A program made the translations under genes and the position numbers. A stretch of 64,000 nt of DNA from the NCBI RefSeq assembly GCF_019879105.1, contig NZ_CP082249.1:3658001-3722000 (forward strand). Direction: 5' to 3'. The notes below the pieces were generated by a model. That model did not search any database. It saw only the letters and a list, made by a program, of their open reading frames with translations, and was not told where the DNA came from. Of this stretch, positions 46,952 through 55,600 are shown in pieces; positions within the stretch are counted from its first letter, which is position 1, and each line of letters opens with the position of its first letter. The DNA comes from Natrinema sp. SYSU A 869 (GTDB lineage: Archaea > Halobacteriota > Halobacteria > Halobacteriales > Natrialbaceae).

Positions 46952-47944
46952 TTACTCGAGTCGGCCCGCCGCACCCTCCACGCGCCGCGTCTCACTGCCG
47001 GCCTCGGTCTCGATCACCGTCCCGGCGACCCGTTCGTAGACCGCGAGCATCCGGTCGGCCGTGCGGTCGATACTGACCTCGCGAGCGGCCTCGCGGCCGT
47101 TCGATCGCTCGTCGCGCTCGAGGACGTCGATCAACCCGCGAATCAGGTCCTCGTCGCTCGTTGCGACGTGCGAGGAGTTGACGCCGGCCAGGCGCTCCCG
47201 AACGTCGCCCACGTCGACAGCGACGATAGGGAGGTTGCAGGCCAGGGCCTCCTTCACCGAGTTCGGCGAGCCCTCGCTATCGGAGGTCAACAGGAGCGCG
47301 TCGGCGGCGTTCATGTAGTCCGAGACGGCGTCGTGGTCGACACCGGAGACGGTCCGGAGCCGCACCGGTCGCTCGAGGAGGTTGTTGACGACGGTCACGA
47401 CGCGCTCTGCCCGCGGATAATTTTTTACTCCGCGTGCGGGCGAGTACGGAAACAGTACCTCGTATGTGTCCTCATCGTCGTCCCAACCGACCCGTTTCTT
47501 CGCTCTCTCCTGTGGCTCCGGCCGGAACTTCTCAAGGTCGACCCCGTCGGGGATCACCGTACAGTCGCGGCCGAGGGCCTCACGCATCTCTTCGGACATG
47601 ACGACGACCTCCTCACAGAACGGCGCGGAGAGCCGGCTGACGGGAGCGACGGGGCCGTGCACGTCAGACCCCCACAGCGAGAGGACGACCGGCTGCCGGA
47701 GCTGTGCGAGCGCCATCGGTGCCGTCAGGCCGTAGTGGGCGTGGATCAGGTCGTAGCCGGATCCCGCCTCTCTAATGACCCTCGGGACGGTCCGCACGTA
47801 ATCCGCCGGCGATCGGTCGGTGTCGGCGTCGACCTCGCCGGCCACCGATACCGTGGTAAACGAGATGCCCCGCTCCTCGAGCGCCGCTAGCTGCTGGGTC
47901 ATGAAGGGAGCGTCGGCGTTCGTCGTGAGCGTGAGGACGTGCAT
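46952..47944 (-). CDS. glycosyltransferase family 4
   Basis: 330 aa from MHVLTLTTNADAPFMTQQ; this start fits the promoter motif 31 bases upstream, and a longer frame to 48010 would add a basic tail. Rossmann-type N-domain with YDLIHAHYGLTAPMALAQL and VVLSLWGSDVHGP. The C-domain has the GT4 EX7E motif SDSEGSPNSVKEALACNLP. It is a retaining glycosyltransferase that uses a nucleotide sugar, probably on the cytoplasmic face. It is divergent from the DUF354 gene. Donor and acceptor unknown. Confidence 0.93.
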   Translation of the reverse strand: MHVLTLTTNADAPFMTQQLAALEERGISFTTVSVAGEVDADTDRSPADYVRTVPRVIREAGSGYDLIHAHYGLTAPMALAQLRQPVVLSLWGSDVHGPVAPVSRLSAPFCEEVVVMSEEMREALGRDCTVIPDGVDLEKFRPEPQERAKKRVGWDDDEDTYEVLFPYSPARGVKNYPRAERVVTVVNNLLERPVRLRTVSGVDHDAVSDYMNAADALLLTSDSEGSPNSVKEALACNLPIVAVDVGDVRERLAGVNSSHVATSDEDLIRGLIDVLERDERSNGREAAREVSIDRTADRMLAVYERVAGTVIETEAGSETRRVEGAAGRLE

Positions 47945-47974
47945 CTCGGTGACTGGCTCGACGGCCCGGGGTCG

Positions 47975-47983
47975 CTTTGTTAT
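47975..47983 (-). promoter_or_regulatory. ATAACAAAG motif, site 6
   Basis: Minus strand GATAACAAAGC, 31 bases before the ATG at 47944. A plus-strand relative serves the divergent gene about 100 bases away. Confidence 0.6.
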
Positions 47984-48072
47984 CCGTGAGGCCACTCGAG
48001 TTTTCTTCACGTAAACCTAGACGAACGGGCCGTATATGGAGGCTTCCGAGCGAATCCCCCCGTAGCAATGCT

Positions 48073-48081
48073 ATTACAAAG
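48073..48081 (+). promoter_or_regulatory. ATTACAAAG, variant motif, site 7
   Basis: Plus strand ATTACAAAG, one base off the consensus, 26 bases before the ATG at 48107. Confidence 0.55.
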
Positions 48082-48106
48082 GGCCGACGCGGGGTAGCTG
48101 GCATCG

Positions 48107-49207
48107 ATGCGGATCCTCGTCTTGGCCAATACGCCCGCACATGTTCATCTGTATCGACACGCCGTCGACCGCCTCGAGCGAGCGGGACACGACGTGCTCG
48201 TGCTCACCCGGGAGTACGCCTGTACGACCGACCTACTCGACTATTTCGACATGCCCTACCGGGTATATGGCGACCACGAAACGGAGGGCTACTCGAAACT
48301 GGGGTTTGCCCGTGAGCTGGGCGGCCAGTTCCTGACGATCGGGGCCGAAGCGGTCCGGTTCAATCCCGACATCGTTTTCGGCCGAGGGCCCTACGCGGCC
48401 TACGCCGGCACGCTCACGCGGACGCCGGTCGTCCTCGTCCTCGACGACGAACCCGGAGACTTCAATCACACCGTGTCGCGACCGTTCGCCGACTGTATTA
48501 TCTCCCCGAAAGTGACGCGCCGCGATCTTGGCGACGCTCACTACACCTTCGACGGGTTCAAGGAATGTGCCTATCTCCACCCCGACGTCTTCGAACCGAA
48601 CGACGACGTCCGCGAGTACCTCGACGTCGACCCGGACGAACCGTACGTCCTCGTCCGGTTCAACGCCCTCGACGCGCTCCACGACGCCGATCTCGAGGGG
48701 TTCCGTCCCGAACAGCGCCGGGACCTGATCAAGCGCCTGAGCGAGGAAGCAACGGTTTTCGTCTCCGACGAGGGCGACGAGATGGACCTCCGGGAACTCC
48801 CCGCCCGGTCCTACGACCTCCACCCAGCCCTGATTCACGACGCCATGGCCGAGGCCTCGCTGCTGGTCGCCGACACAGGAACGATGGTCAACGAGGCCGC
48901 GCTGCTCGGCACGCCCGCCTTCCGCTACCGCGGAACCGACGACCACGAGTACGGCGAGTTCCGGGAACTCGAGCGCGCTGGCCTGGCCGAACAGTTCGAC
49001 GAGTACGATGCGGTTCACGATCGCTCCCTCGAAATCCTCGCCGACGACGGTGCGAACGATCGCTGGCAAACGCGGCGACGGGAGTATACGGATGACCTCG
49101 TGAATCTCACTGACTTGCTCGTCGATGTCGCTCGGTCTCGCGGTGAACTCGAGCGACTCGATCGGTCGACGAAGCGAGTCCTACAGCCCCGTTCGCGATC
49201 GATGTAA
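48107..49207 (+). CDS. DUF354-family protein (glycosyltransferase-like fold)
   Basis: 366 aa. It begins MRILVLANTPAHVHLYRHAV and continues AGHDVLVLTREYACTTDLLD and RFNPDIVFGRGPYAAYAGTL; late in the protein comes SLLVADTGTMVNEAALLGTP. This is the DUF354 pattern, a family with a GT-B-like fold related to UDP-GlcNAc 2-epimerases and glycosyltransferases and common in archaeal glycan clusters. The start is supported by the promoter motif 26 bases upstream. It is divergent from the GT4 gene. Activity not established. Confidence 0.9.
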   Translation: MRILVLANTPAHVHLYRHAVDRLERAGHDVLVLTREYACTTDLLDYFDMPYRVYGDHETEGYSKLGFARELGGQFLTIGAEAVRFNPDIVFGRGPYAAYAGTLTRTPVVLVLDDEPGDFNHTVSRPFADCIISPKVTRRDLGDAHYTFDGFKECAYLHPDVFEPNDDVREYLDVDPDEPYVLVRFNALDALHDADLEGFRPEQRRDLIKRLSEEATVFVSDEGDEMDLRELPARSYDLHPALIHDAMAEASLLVADTGTMVNEAALLGTPAFRYRGTDDHEYGEFRELERAGLAEQFDEYDAVHDRSLEILADDGANDRWQTRRREYTDDLVNLTDLLVDVARSRGELERLDRSTKRVLQPRSRSM

Positions 49208-49313
49208 CGAGTCTCTGTTCCCACCTTCTCTATATTTCACGAACGATAATGTTGTATTGGCGCACACAAAACACTTTTATTCATCTCTGGAAAAGAGCCG
49301 ACTAGCCCGTTCT

Positions 49314-49520
49314 ATGAGTCTCTCCACACTCCTCAGTCATCTGTTCTCCGAGTCGGGGTCCGCGACCGACTCCCCCGAAACCCCCCGCGAGGGCGGCGAC
49401 AACGTCCCGTCTGTCACGGTCGTCCACGAGTGCCGCGACTGCGGGACAAACGTCTCGGCCGAAACGGCCCGCTGTCCCGCCTGTGAGGGCGAAGATATCG
49501 TCACGTATTCGATCGAGTAG
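49314..49520 (+). CDS. small zinc-ribbon protein, 68 aa
   Basis: 68 aa starting MSLSTLLSHLFSESG, with a Ser/Thr/Pro/Asp-rich middle and a C-terminal zinc ribbon: VVHECRDCGTNVSAETARCP with ACEGEDIVTYSIE (CRDC and CPAC). A TATA-like CACTTTTATTC lies about 35-40 bases before the ATG, which supports this start over the longer frame. The ribbon resembles those of haloarchaeal rubrerythrin-like/zinc-ribbon micro-proteins. Function unknown; it stands alone between two glycan operons. Confidence 0.8.
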   Translation: MSLSTLLSHLFSESGSATDSPETPREGGDNVPSVTVVHECRDCGTNVSAETARCPACEGEDIVTYSIE

Positions 49521-49730
49521 AGTCCCGACTGACTCTTCGAGTTCGGTCCGTTGCTATCGTCTCGATCGAACCGACTGCAAACGGGACTGCTTTCTGTGCC
49601 AGTAGCTGCGCTAAACGTCCGCTCTCGAGTGGCTATGCCGCCTTTCTGCCAGCGAAAAGTGCTATCGTCCGTTTCCCGTCATCCCGAAGACGTGACGGAT
49701 TCGTGTGGGTCCGACGTCTTCGAGGGGCGG

Positions 49731-50810
49731 TTACGTCGAGTCGCCTTGTGCCGGCGCTCGCTCGTCGCGCTCCTGATCCCGGTCCGCTCTCGCCTGATCG
49801 GCACACGGGCGCTCGAGGTCTTCGTTCGCCTCGGCGTCGAGCCGGATGGCGGTGCCGAGCGAGAGGAGCCCGAGTAGAGCAGCGATGACCGCGGCGATCA
49901 TCCCCGTAAGGCCGTCCTCGCCCCGAGCCGTCCGAGCGGCCGAGCCGACGAGCCCTGCCAGCCCACCGGCCAGGCCCACCGTGCCGGCACCGTAGTAGAC
50001 GATCGCCGGATTGAACGACCGGATCACGTACCGGTTCGCGAGCCGCCAGCAGAAACTCCGGAGCAAGAGGAGCGAGACGAACCGAACGAACGACACGTAC
50101 TCGATGCTGCTCTCCTCCTCGCCATAGACGGCCGACATGGGAACGTCCGCGACCCGAAACCCGGCCACGTTGAGGGCGGTCAGCAGGTGGTTGAGGAAGC
50201 CGTATTGGTCGGTGATCATCTCGAGATCGAGTTCCTCGATCGCCTCTCGCGAGATGGCGGTATAGCCGTTCTGTGGGTCGCCGATCGACCAGTAGCCCGA
50301 GGCGAACTTCGAGAGGCCGGTGAGCATCGCGTTCCCGACGAAGCGAAACGTCGACATGTCCTCGCGGTCCTCGGGGCGGAGCAGCCGGTTGCCCTTAGCG
50401 TAGTCGACCTCGCCCGTGACGACCGGGTCGATGATCCGATCGAGGATGGCCGGATCCATCTGCCCATCGCCGTTCATCACGGCGACGACATCCATCCCGT
50501 CCTCGGCGGCGCGGCGGTAGCCGGTCTTGACCGCCGCACCGTAGCCGCGGTTCTCCGTGTGGCGGATCGGGACAACGCGTCGGTCGTCGCCGCCGTCGGC
50601 CACCGCAATCTCCGGGGCGGTCTCGCCGTCTGCCGCTTCGTTGACTTGCCGGGCGACCCGCTGAATGACCGCCCAGCTCTCGTCGGGTGAGCGGTCGTCG
50701 ACGGCGTAGATCCGATCGACGAAGTCGGGCACCGTCTCGATGACGCGGCCGACAAACGACGCCTCGTCATAGGCCGTCACGACGACGCCGATCTGGTCCC
50801 CCTTATACAT
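49731..50810 (-). CDS. glycosyltransferase family 2 with C-terminal membrane helices (AglJ/DPM-like)
   Basis: 359 aa. The GT-A domain has VVVTAYDEASFVGRVIETVP, IYAVDDRSPDESW, TENRGYGAAVKTGYRRAAED and the metal motif VMNGDGQMDP. Two hydrophobic segments lie near 260-320, followed by a charged tail (DQARADRDQERDERAPAQ). It resembles polyprenyl-phosphate glycosyltransferases such as AglJ, which load the first sugar of archaeal N-glycans onto dolichol phosphate. Its start overlaps the end of the nucleotide-sugar dehydrogenase gene by eight bases, so it is the last gene of the wbp/wlb-like operon. Its donor may be the sugar made by that operon. Confidence 0.9.
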   Translation of the reverse strand: MYKGDQIGVVVTAYDEASFVGRVIETVPDFVDRIYAVDDRSPDESWAVIQRVARQVNEAADGETAPEIAVADGGDDRRVVPIRHTENRGYGAAVKTGYRRAAEDGMDVVAVMNGDGQMDPAILDRIIDPVVTGEVDYAKGNRLLRPEDREDMSTFRFVGNAMLTGLSKFASGYWSIGDPQNGYTAISREAIEELDLEMITDQYGFLNHLLTALNVAGFRVADVPMSAVYGEEESSIEYVSFVRFVSLLLLRSFCWRLANRYVIRSFNPAIVYYGAGTVGLAGGLAGLVGSAARTARGEDGLTGMIAAVIAALLGLLSLGTAIRLDAEANEDLERPCADQARADRDQERDERAPAQGDST

Positions 50811-52209
50811 CGTCTCCTCCGTCTACGGTCGCGTTCACCGGCATCGAATCGCCGCGTTCGGTATCGTCGCCGTCGCGCGCTCCTCGCGGCGGCCGTCCGT
50901 CGCTCGAGCCCGCCAGGTCGTACTCTCGATGGGCCGTCTCCGAGAGGTCGACTGCGTCTCGGCTGTCGACGACCGTCATCGGCTCGAGTGCTGGCCAGTC
51001 GATTCGGTCGAACGCCGCGTGGGGCGTGACAATCACGGCGGCGTCGAACGACTCCTCGGCCAGATCGTCTATCGCGACCGGTCGCGCGCCGTAGTCGGCC
51101 GGATCGACGAGCGGATCGACGCCGGCGACGTCCGCCCCGCGATCGCTGAGCCCGTTGATGATCCCCAGCGCGGGCGAGGCACGGGTCTCCTCGACGCCCG
51201 GTCGATACGTGATCCCGAGGACGACGACCGAGGTGTCCGCGAGGTCGGCCCCCGTTCGCTCGAGTTCCCGCTCGAGTCGGTCGACGACGACTGCAGACAT
51301 CTCGTCGTTGACCCGGCGGGCCATCTCCGTCACGGCCATCGGCTCCTCGGTCCGGTCGAGCAGGAAGTGCGGATAGTACGGGATGCAGTGGCCGCCGACG
51401 CCCGGACCGGGGTCGTGCAGCTGGCACATCGGCAGGTCGTTCGCCGTATCGATCGCCTCGCGAACGGAGATATCGAGTTCGTCCGCGAGTCGGCCGAGTT
51501 CGTTCGCCAAGCTGATGTTCACGTCGCGGTAGATCCCCTCAAACACTTTGACCGCCTCCGCGGTCGTCGCGTCCGAGACGGGGTGGACATCGTTCTCCGA
51601 GAGCTCGTCGTAGACGACCGCCGCGGCGCGAGTGCTCTCCGCGTCGACGCCGCCGACGACCTTCGGGTACTGGCCGCGAATGTCCCGCAGCGCCGTCCCC
51701 GAGGACGTGCGTTCCGGACAGAACGCGAGCCCGAACTCGTCAGGTGCGAGCCCGCTCTCGCTCGTGAGGTGGGGTCGAAGGACATCGCGACAGGTCCCCG
51801 GCGGGAGCGTCGACTCCGCGATCACCAGGTCGCCGGGGCCGAGCCCGGCCGCGATGTCGTCGGCGACCGACTCGACGGTGGTCAAGTCCGGCTCGTTCTC
51901 GTCGTCCAGCAGCGTCGGGACGATGACAACGTGAATTTGCGCCGCCTCGGCCGCCGTCTCGCCGTCGGTCGTCACCTCGAGCCGGCCAGCGTCGACCTGG
52001 TCGGCGACGAGGTCGTCGAGGCCAGGCTCGCCGACGACGTGGCTCTGGCCGTCGCTAATCGTCTCGACGACGGCGGGGTCGACGTCGACGCCGGTCACGT
52101 TGCCCGTCGTCTCCGCGTACACCGCCGCCAGCGGGAGCCCCATCTTGCCGAGCCCGTAGACCGCGACCGGTATCTCGCCGCTCGTCAGCCGATCGCGCTG
52201 TCGATCCAT
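50803..52209 (-). CDS. UDP-N-acetylhexosamine 6-dehydrogenase-type nucleotide-sugar dehydrogenase
   Basis: 468 aa. It oxidises C6 of a UDP-sugar to a uronic acid with two NAD+. The Rossmann motif is VAVYGLGKMGLPLAAVYAE. The catalytic Cys is in GPGVGGHCIPYYPHFLL, preceded by EAVKVFEGIYRDVNISLANE, and a NAD-linked C-domain has VVVLGITYRPGVEETRASP. The sequence resembles WecC/WbpA-type enzymes (UDP-ManNAc or UDP-GlcNAc) more than UDP-glucose dehydrogenases. A disordered tail of about 35 residues ends the protein. It lies downstream of wbpB-, wbpE- and wbpD-like genes, which supports UDP-GlcNAc as substrate. Confidence 0.92.
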   Translation of the reverse strand: MDRQRDRLTSGEIPVAVYGLGKMGLPLAAVYAETTGNVTGVDVDPAVVETISDGQSHVVGEPGLDDLVADQVDAGRLEVTTDGETAAEAAQIHVVIVPTLLDDENEPDLTTVESVADDIAAGLGPGDLVIAESTLPPGTCRDVLRPHLTSESGLAPDEFGLAFCPERTSSGTALRDIRGQYPKVVGGVDAESTRAAAVVYDELSENDVHPVSDATTAEAVKVFEGIYRDVNISLANELGRLADELDISVREAIDTANDLPMCQLHDPGPGVGGHCIPYYPHFLLDRTEEPMAVTEMARRVNDEMSAVVVDRLERELERTGADLADTSVVVLGITYRPGVEETRASPALGIINGLSDRGADVAGVDPLVDPADYGARPVAIDDLAEESFDAAVIVTPHAAFDRIDWPALEPMTVVDSRDAVDLSETAHREYDLAGSSDGRPPRGARDGDDTERGDSMPVNATVDGGDDV

Positions 52210-52300
52210 GGACTGACTCGAACCGTAGAGCCCCCAGTCACCCGAGCGTCGGGGCCACCGGTTTCATCGGCCGTCTCGGTGTCGATCGAACGCTCCGCCA

Positions 52301-53326
52301 TCAGACCTCGACCTCCCGCTCCTGTGGCGGTTCGTCGTCCGTTTCCTCCGACGGCCCCGTTGCGAGCCGATCGATCAACTGGACCGTCTCGAGGGCCGCG
52401 ATCCCGTCTTCGGCGGTGACTTCCGGCTCCGCCCCGGTTCGAACGGCCTCAACGAACGACTCGAGTTCGTTGCGGAGCGGTTCACCGCTGTCGACACGGG
52501 GCCGCTCGACGACGCTCTCGTGGCGGTATCGGGACTGGCCATCGTCTGTGAGATACTCGGGATAGGAATCGCGGTGGATCAATACCGACTGCTCGAGGTA
52601 GTCGACCTCGACGAGACACTCTCGAGCGGTGACGGTGAGCTTTCGCACTTTCTTCTGGGTGACGCGGCTCGCCGTCACCGTCGCGATCGCGTCGTCGTAC
52701 TCGATCGTCGCGGTCGCGTACCGGCCGTCGTTGACCCCCATCGCAGCGACCGAGTGGGGTCGGTCGTCAAGCAGCGAGCCGACGATGTCGACGTCGTGGA
52801 CCATTAGGTCAAAGATGACGTTGCCCGGCGCCGTCCGATCGATCGGCGGGCCGAGCCGCTCGGCCTCGACGCTGATCACGTCGAGATCGTCGATCAGCTC
52901 TTCGACGGTCTGTACCGCCGGGTTGAACCGCTCGATGTGGCCGACCTGCAAAACAAGCCCTGCCTCGCGGGCCTGCTCGGCCAGCGTGTAGCCCTGCTCG
53001 ACGGTCTTCGAAATCGGCTTCTCGACCAGCACGTGGACGCCCGCCTCGAGACAGGTCGAGACCGTCTCGTAGTGGGCGTGGGTCGGGACGGCGACCGTCA
53101 CGAGGTCACAGCGCTCGCACAGCGTCTCGAGATCAACCGGATCGGTCTCGTATCGCTCGGCGACTCGCTCGGCGATCCCGTCGTCGTGGTCGGTGACGCC
53201 GGCGAGTTCGACGGTCGGCAGTTCACCGTAGACGCGTGCGTGGTTCTCGCCCATGGAGCCGACGCCGATGACGCCGGCCCGGATCGGTTCCTCGGTCGTC
53301 GCGTTCGCTCGGTGGTCCGTACTCAT
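52301..53326 (-). CDS. Gfo/Idh/MocA-family oxidoreductase, WbpB-like, copy 3
   Basis: 341 aa. The Rossmann motif is AGVIGVGSMGENHARVYGEL, the signature EKP is GVHVLVEKPISKTVEQGY, and the substrate domain has QVGHIERFNPAVQTVEELI and FDLMVHDVDIVGSLL. In the wbp/wlb pathway the homolog oxidises C3 of UDP-GlcNAcA to a 3-keto sugar. Its ATG overlaps the stop of the aminotransferase gene (ATGA). The 3-keto sugar it would make is the substrate of that aminotransferase, as in Pseudomonas and Bordetella. Function inferred from family plus neighbours. Confidence 0.9.
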   Translation of the reverse strand: MSTDHRANATTEEPIRAGVIGVGSMGENHARVYGELPTVELAGVTDHDDGIAERVAERYETDPVDLETLCERCDLVTVAVPTHAHYETVSTCLEAGVHVLVEKPISKTVEQGYTLAEQAREAGLVLQVGHIERFNPAVQTVEELIDDLDVISVEAERLGPPIDRTAPGNVIFDLMVHDVDIVGSLLDDRPHSVAAMGVNDGRYATATIEYDDAIATVTASRVTQKKVRKLTVTARECLVEVDYLEQSVLIHRDSYPEYLTDDGQSRYRHESVVERPRVDSGEPLRNELESFVEAVRTGAEPEVTAEDGIAALETVQLIDRLATGPSEETDDEPPQEREVEV

Positions 53327-54546
53327 TGGGTAGCAAAGTGATCGCGCACTGCTTCGACGACGGTCCGTCGGTCGCGCTCGGTCAGGCCGGGATGGACGGG
53401 CAGGGAGAGGACTTCGTCGGCGGCTCGTTCGGCCTGCGGCAGCGACGCCGCGGCCGCGCTGACCGTCTCGTAGGCCGGCTGGCGGTGGATCGGCGTCTCG
53501 TAGTAGATGCCGGTCCCGACCTCCCGCTCGGCGAGAGTCGACTCGAGGGCGTCCCGTTCGTCGGTCCGAACCGTATACTGGTGGTAGACGTGCCGGGAGT
53601 TCGTCGGCTCCGTCGGCGTCTCGAGGGACAGATCGGCGAGCCGATCGTCGTAGTAGGCGGCGGTTTCACGCCTGTCGCGGTTGAACTCCGAGAGCCGCTC
53701 GAGTTGGACGCGGCCGATCGCCGCCGCGACGCTCGTCATCCGGTAGTTATGGCCGAGATTGACATGCTCGTAGCCGCCGGTCCCGCTCACGTCCCGGCCG
53801 TGGTTGACGTAGCTCGCCGTGCGGGTGGCGATATCGTCGCGATCGGTGACGATCATTCCGCCCTCGCCGGTGGTCATGTTCTTCGTCGGGTAAAACGAGA
53901 AACACGCAGCGTCGCCGAACTCGCCGACGCGTCGGCCGTCGACCTTCGCCCCGTGGGCCTGACAGGCGTCCTCGACGACGAACAGGTCATGTTCGTCCGC
54001 CAGCTCGCACAGCGCCGGCATGTCTGCTGGGAGACCATAGAGGTGAACGGGGAGGATCCCGACGATATCGTCCCGCTCGCCGAGGACACGTTCGACGTCG
54101 GCCGGGTCCAGCGTGTACGTCTCGGGATCGATATCAGCGAAGACGGGGTTGCCCCCCGCCAGTCGAATCGCGTTCGCACTCGCCACGAAGGAAAACGGCG
54201 AGGTGATCACCGCGTCGCCCTCCTCGATCCCGATGGCCTCAAGCGCTGCGTGGAGGGCGGTCGTCCCGTTGGCGGTTGCGACCGCCTCATCCGTCCCGCA
54301 GTAGCCGGCAAATTCCTCTTCGAAGGCCCTCACTTCCGGCCCATCGGCGAGCCGACCGTCCTCGAGAACCGACTCGACGTGCTCGATGGCGTCGGTACTG
54401 AGCTCAGGATCGGCGATCGGAACCGGCGTCGACGCGTCGTCGCGGTCGAGTTCGGTCTCAGCGCCCGCCGTCTCGGCCCCCGTACCGGTGCTGGTGGCGG
54501 CCTCGATACTCCGGTCGGACTCGGGGTTCGTTTCGGTGTCAGTCAT
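53323..54546 (-). CDS. DegT/DnrJ/EryC1 aminotransferase, WbpE-like
   Basis: 407 aa. A low-complexity N-terminal tail of about 45 residues precedes the core (PIADPELSTDAIEHVESVLE). PLP-binding blocks are TANGTTALHAALEAIGI, FVVEDACQAHGAKVDG, and the Schiff-base lysine in CFSFYPTKNMTTGEGGMIV. The C-domain has VNLGHNYRMTSVAAAIG. It transfers an amino group to a keto-sugar on UDP, here probably the 3-keto product of the oxidoreductase encoded next. It overlaps both neighbours by ATGA. A start nearer the core is possible because the tail is unusual. Confidence 0.93.
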   Translation of the reverse strand: MTDTETNPESDRSIEAATSTGTGAETAGAETELDRDDASTPVPIADPELSTDAIEHVESVLEDGRLADGPEVRAFEEEFAGYCGTDEAVATANGTTALHAALEAIGIEEGDAVITSPFSFVASANAIRLAGGNPVFADIDPETYTLDPADVERVLGERDDIVGILPVHLYGLPADMPALCELADEHDLFVVEDACQAHGAKVDGRRVGEFGDAACFSFYPTKNMTTGEGGMIVTDRDDIATRTASYVNHGRDVSGTGGYEHVNLGHNYRMTSVAAAIGRVQLERLSEFNRDRRETAAYYDDRLADLSLETPTEPTNSRHVYHQYTVRTDERDALESTLAEREVGTGIYYETPIHRQPAYETVSAAAASLPQAERAADEVLSLPVHPGLTERDRRTVVEAVRDHFATQ

Positions 54547-55133
54547 GCGAGCTGGTTCGCCCCCTCGAGCGGGTCCGGTAGCTCCTGAACTGTCGCTGGG
54601 GTTCCGACGGCCATACTATCGGCCGGAACGTCCTCTGTGACGATGGCTCCAGCCGCGACGAAGGCGTTCTCGCCGATCGTCACGCCGGGCAACAGCGTCG
54701 CGTTCGCGCCGACCGACGCGCCGTCCTCGATCGTCGGCCCCTCGAGACCATCGTCGGTTCGGATGGGGTACTCGTCGTTGGTCAGCACGGCTCCCGGGCC
54801 AACGAAGACGTTGCTGCCGATCGACGTCTCGGTCGGGACGTAGACGTTCGTCTGGAGGCTGACGTGCGAGCCGATCGTCGTCTGCCCGTCGATAACCGTT
54901 TTGGTCCCGACGAGCACGTCGTCGCCGATTGCCGTCCCTTCGCGGACCAGAACGTCGTGGCCCGTTGCGAACTCGTCGCCGATCGTCACGTCGCCGTAGA
55001 CGATCGAGCCAGCTCTGATCGTCGCGTCGTCACCGATTCTGGTCGGCTCGTCGAACTCGCCGTAGCCGACCGTCGCGTCGTCGTCGATCGTACAGCAGTC
55101 GCCGTGAACGATGTCGCGTACTGCCTCGCTCAT
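54543..55133 (-). CDS. hexapeptide-repeat sugar N-acetyltransferase, WbpD-like
   Basis: 196 aa built of left-handed beta-helix hexapeptide repeats (IGDDATIRAGSIVYGDVTIG, VSLQTNVYVPTETSIGSNVF, VGANATLLPGVTIGENAFVA) with the terminal block AVGTPATV. WbpD/WlbB-type enzymes acetylate the 3-amino group of UDP-2-acetamido-3-amino-uronic acid. It is the first full-size gene of the operon, followed by the aminotransferase (ATGA overlap). Its own ATG overlaps the stop of an upstream short frame (55130-55279). The promoter motif lies at 55306-55314. Confidence 0.92.
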   Translation of the reverse strand: MSEAVRDIVHGDCCTIDDDATVGYGEFDEPTRIGDDATIRAGSIVYGDVTIGDEFATGHDVLVREGTAIGDDVLVGTKTVIDGQTTIGSHVSLQTNVYVPTETSIGSNVFVGPGAVLTNDEYPIRTDDGLEGPTIEDGASVGANATLLPGVTIGENAFVAAGAIVTEDVPADSMAVGTPATVQELPDPLEGANQLA

Positions 55134-55279
55134 CGCTGGCCACCTCCGTCAGCACGGGAGTCGTCCCAGTTCTCGCTCGAGTGAACGCGACGAATCGTGG
55201 CGTCCGTTCGGACCGCTACTCGAGATCGTGGTTGGTCGCGTATTCGTTTCATAGTGTTAATCGATACCCGCGTGGGCAA
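55130..55279 (-). CDS. putative leader ORF, 49 aa (40 aa from internal ATG)
   Basis: A frame from TTG 55279 (or ATG 55252), basic and Arg-rich (MKRIRDQPRSRVAVRTDA from the ATG), ending in TGA that overlaps the acetyltransferase ATG. The TTG lies 27 bases after the ATAACAAAG motif, the leaderless spacing. Composition is unlike ordinary haloarchaeal proteins, so it may be only a leader that couples translation. Confidence 0.3.
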   Translation of the reverse strand: MPTRVSINTMKRIRDQPRSRVAVRTDATIRRVHSSENWDDSRADGGGQR

Positions 55280-55305
55280 TCGTGCTCAAACAGCCGGTAA
55301 CGAAG

Positions 55306-55314
55306 CTTTGTTAT
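55306..55314 (-). promoter_or_regulatory. ATAACAAAG motif, site 8
   Basis: Minus strand GGATAACAAAGC, upstream of the leader frame and the whole wbp/wlb-like operon (55133 to 49731). Confidence 0.6.
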
Positions 55315-55600
55315 CCCCGGCCTGCAGGTCCCGTAGCCGCGAACTACAGTATCAGCGAGACGGACAACCGATGCTCGCCGGAAACTCCCCCGCTTGCGCC
55401 CGCGAGTGACCAATCGCACCAGCTTTGATCCGCGAAACGTCGAGTTAGGCGTCAGTCACGGCCGCTAACTGGTACAATTCCCTTTCGGACGGGTAGCAGA
55501 GTGATAGTAAAGTGGTACAGTCTGGCATCGTGTGCTGTGAGGAATCCGACCACACCCGTCAGACGGGAACGGGATCTGATCCGATCCGAGGAGGGCACAC
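55315..55600. other. intergenic, no supported gene
   Basis: Ordinary GC content; separates the divergent glycan operon from the HTH-membrane regulator. Nothing recognised. Confidence 0.35.
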
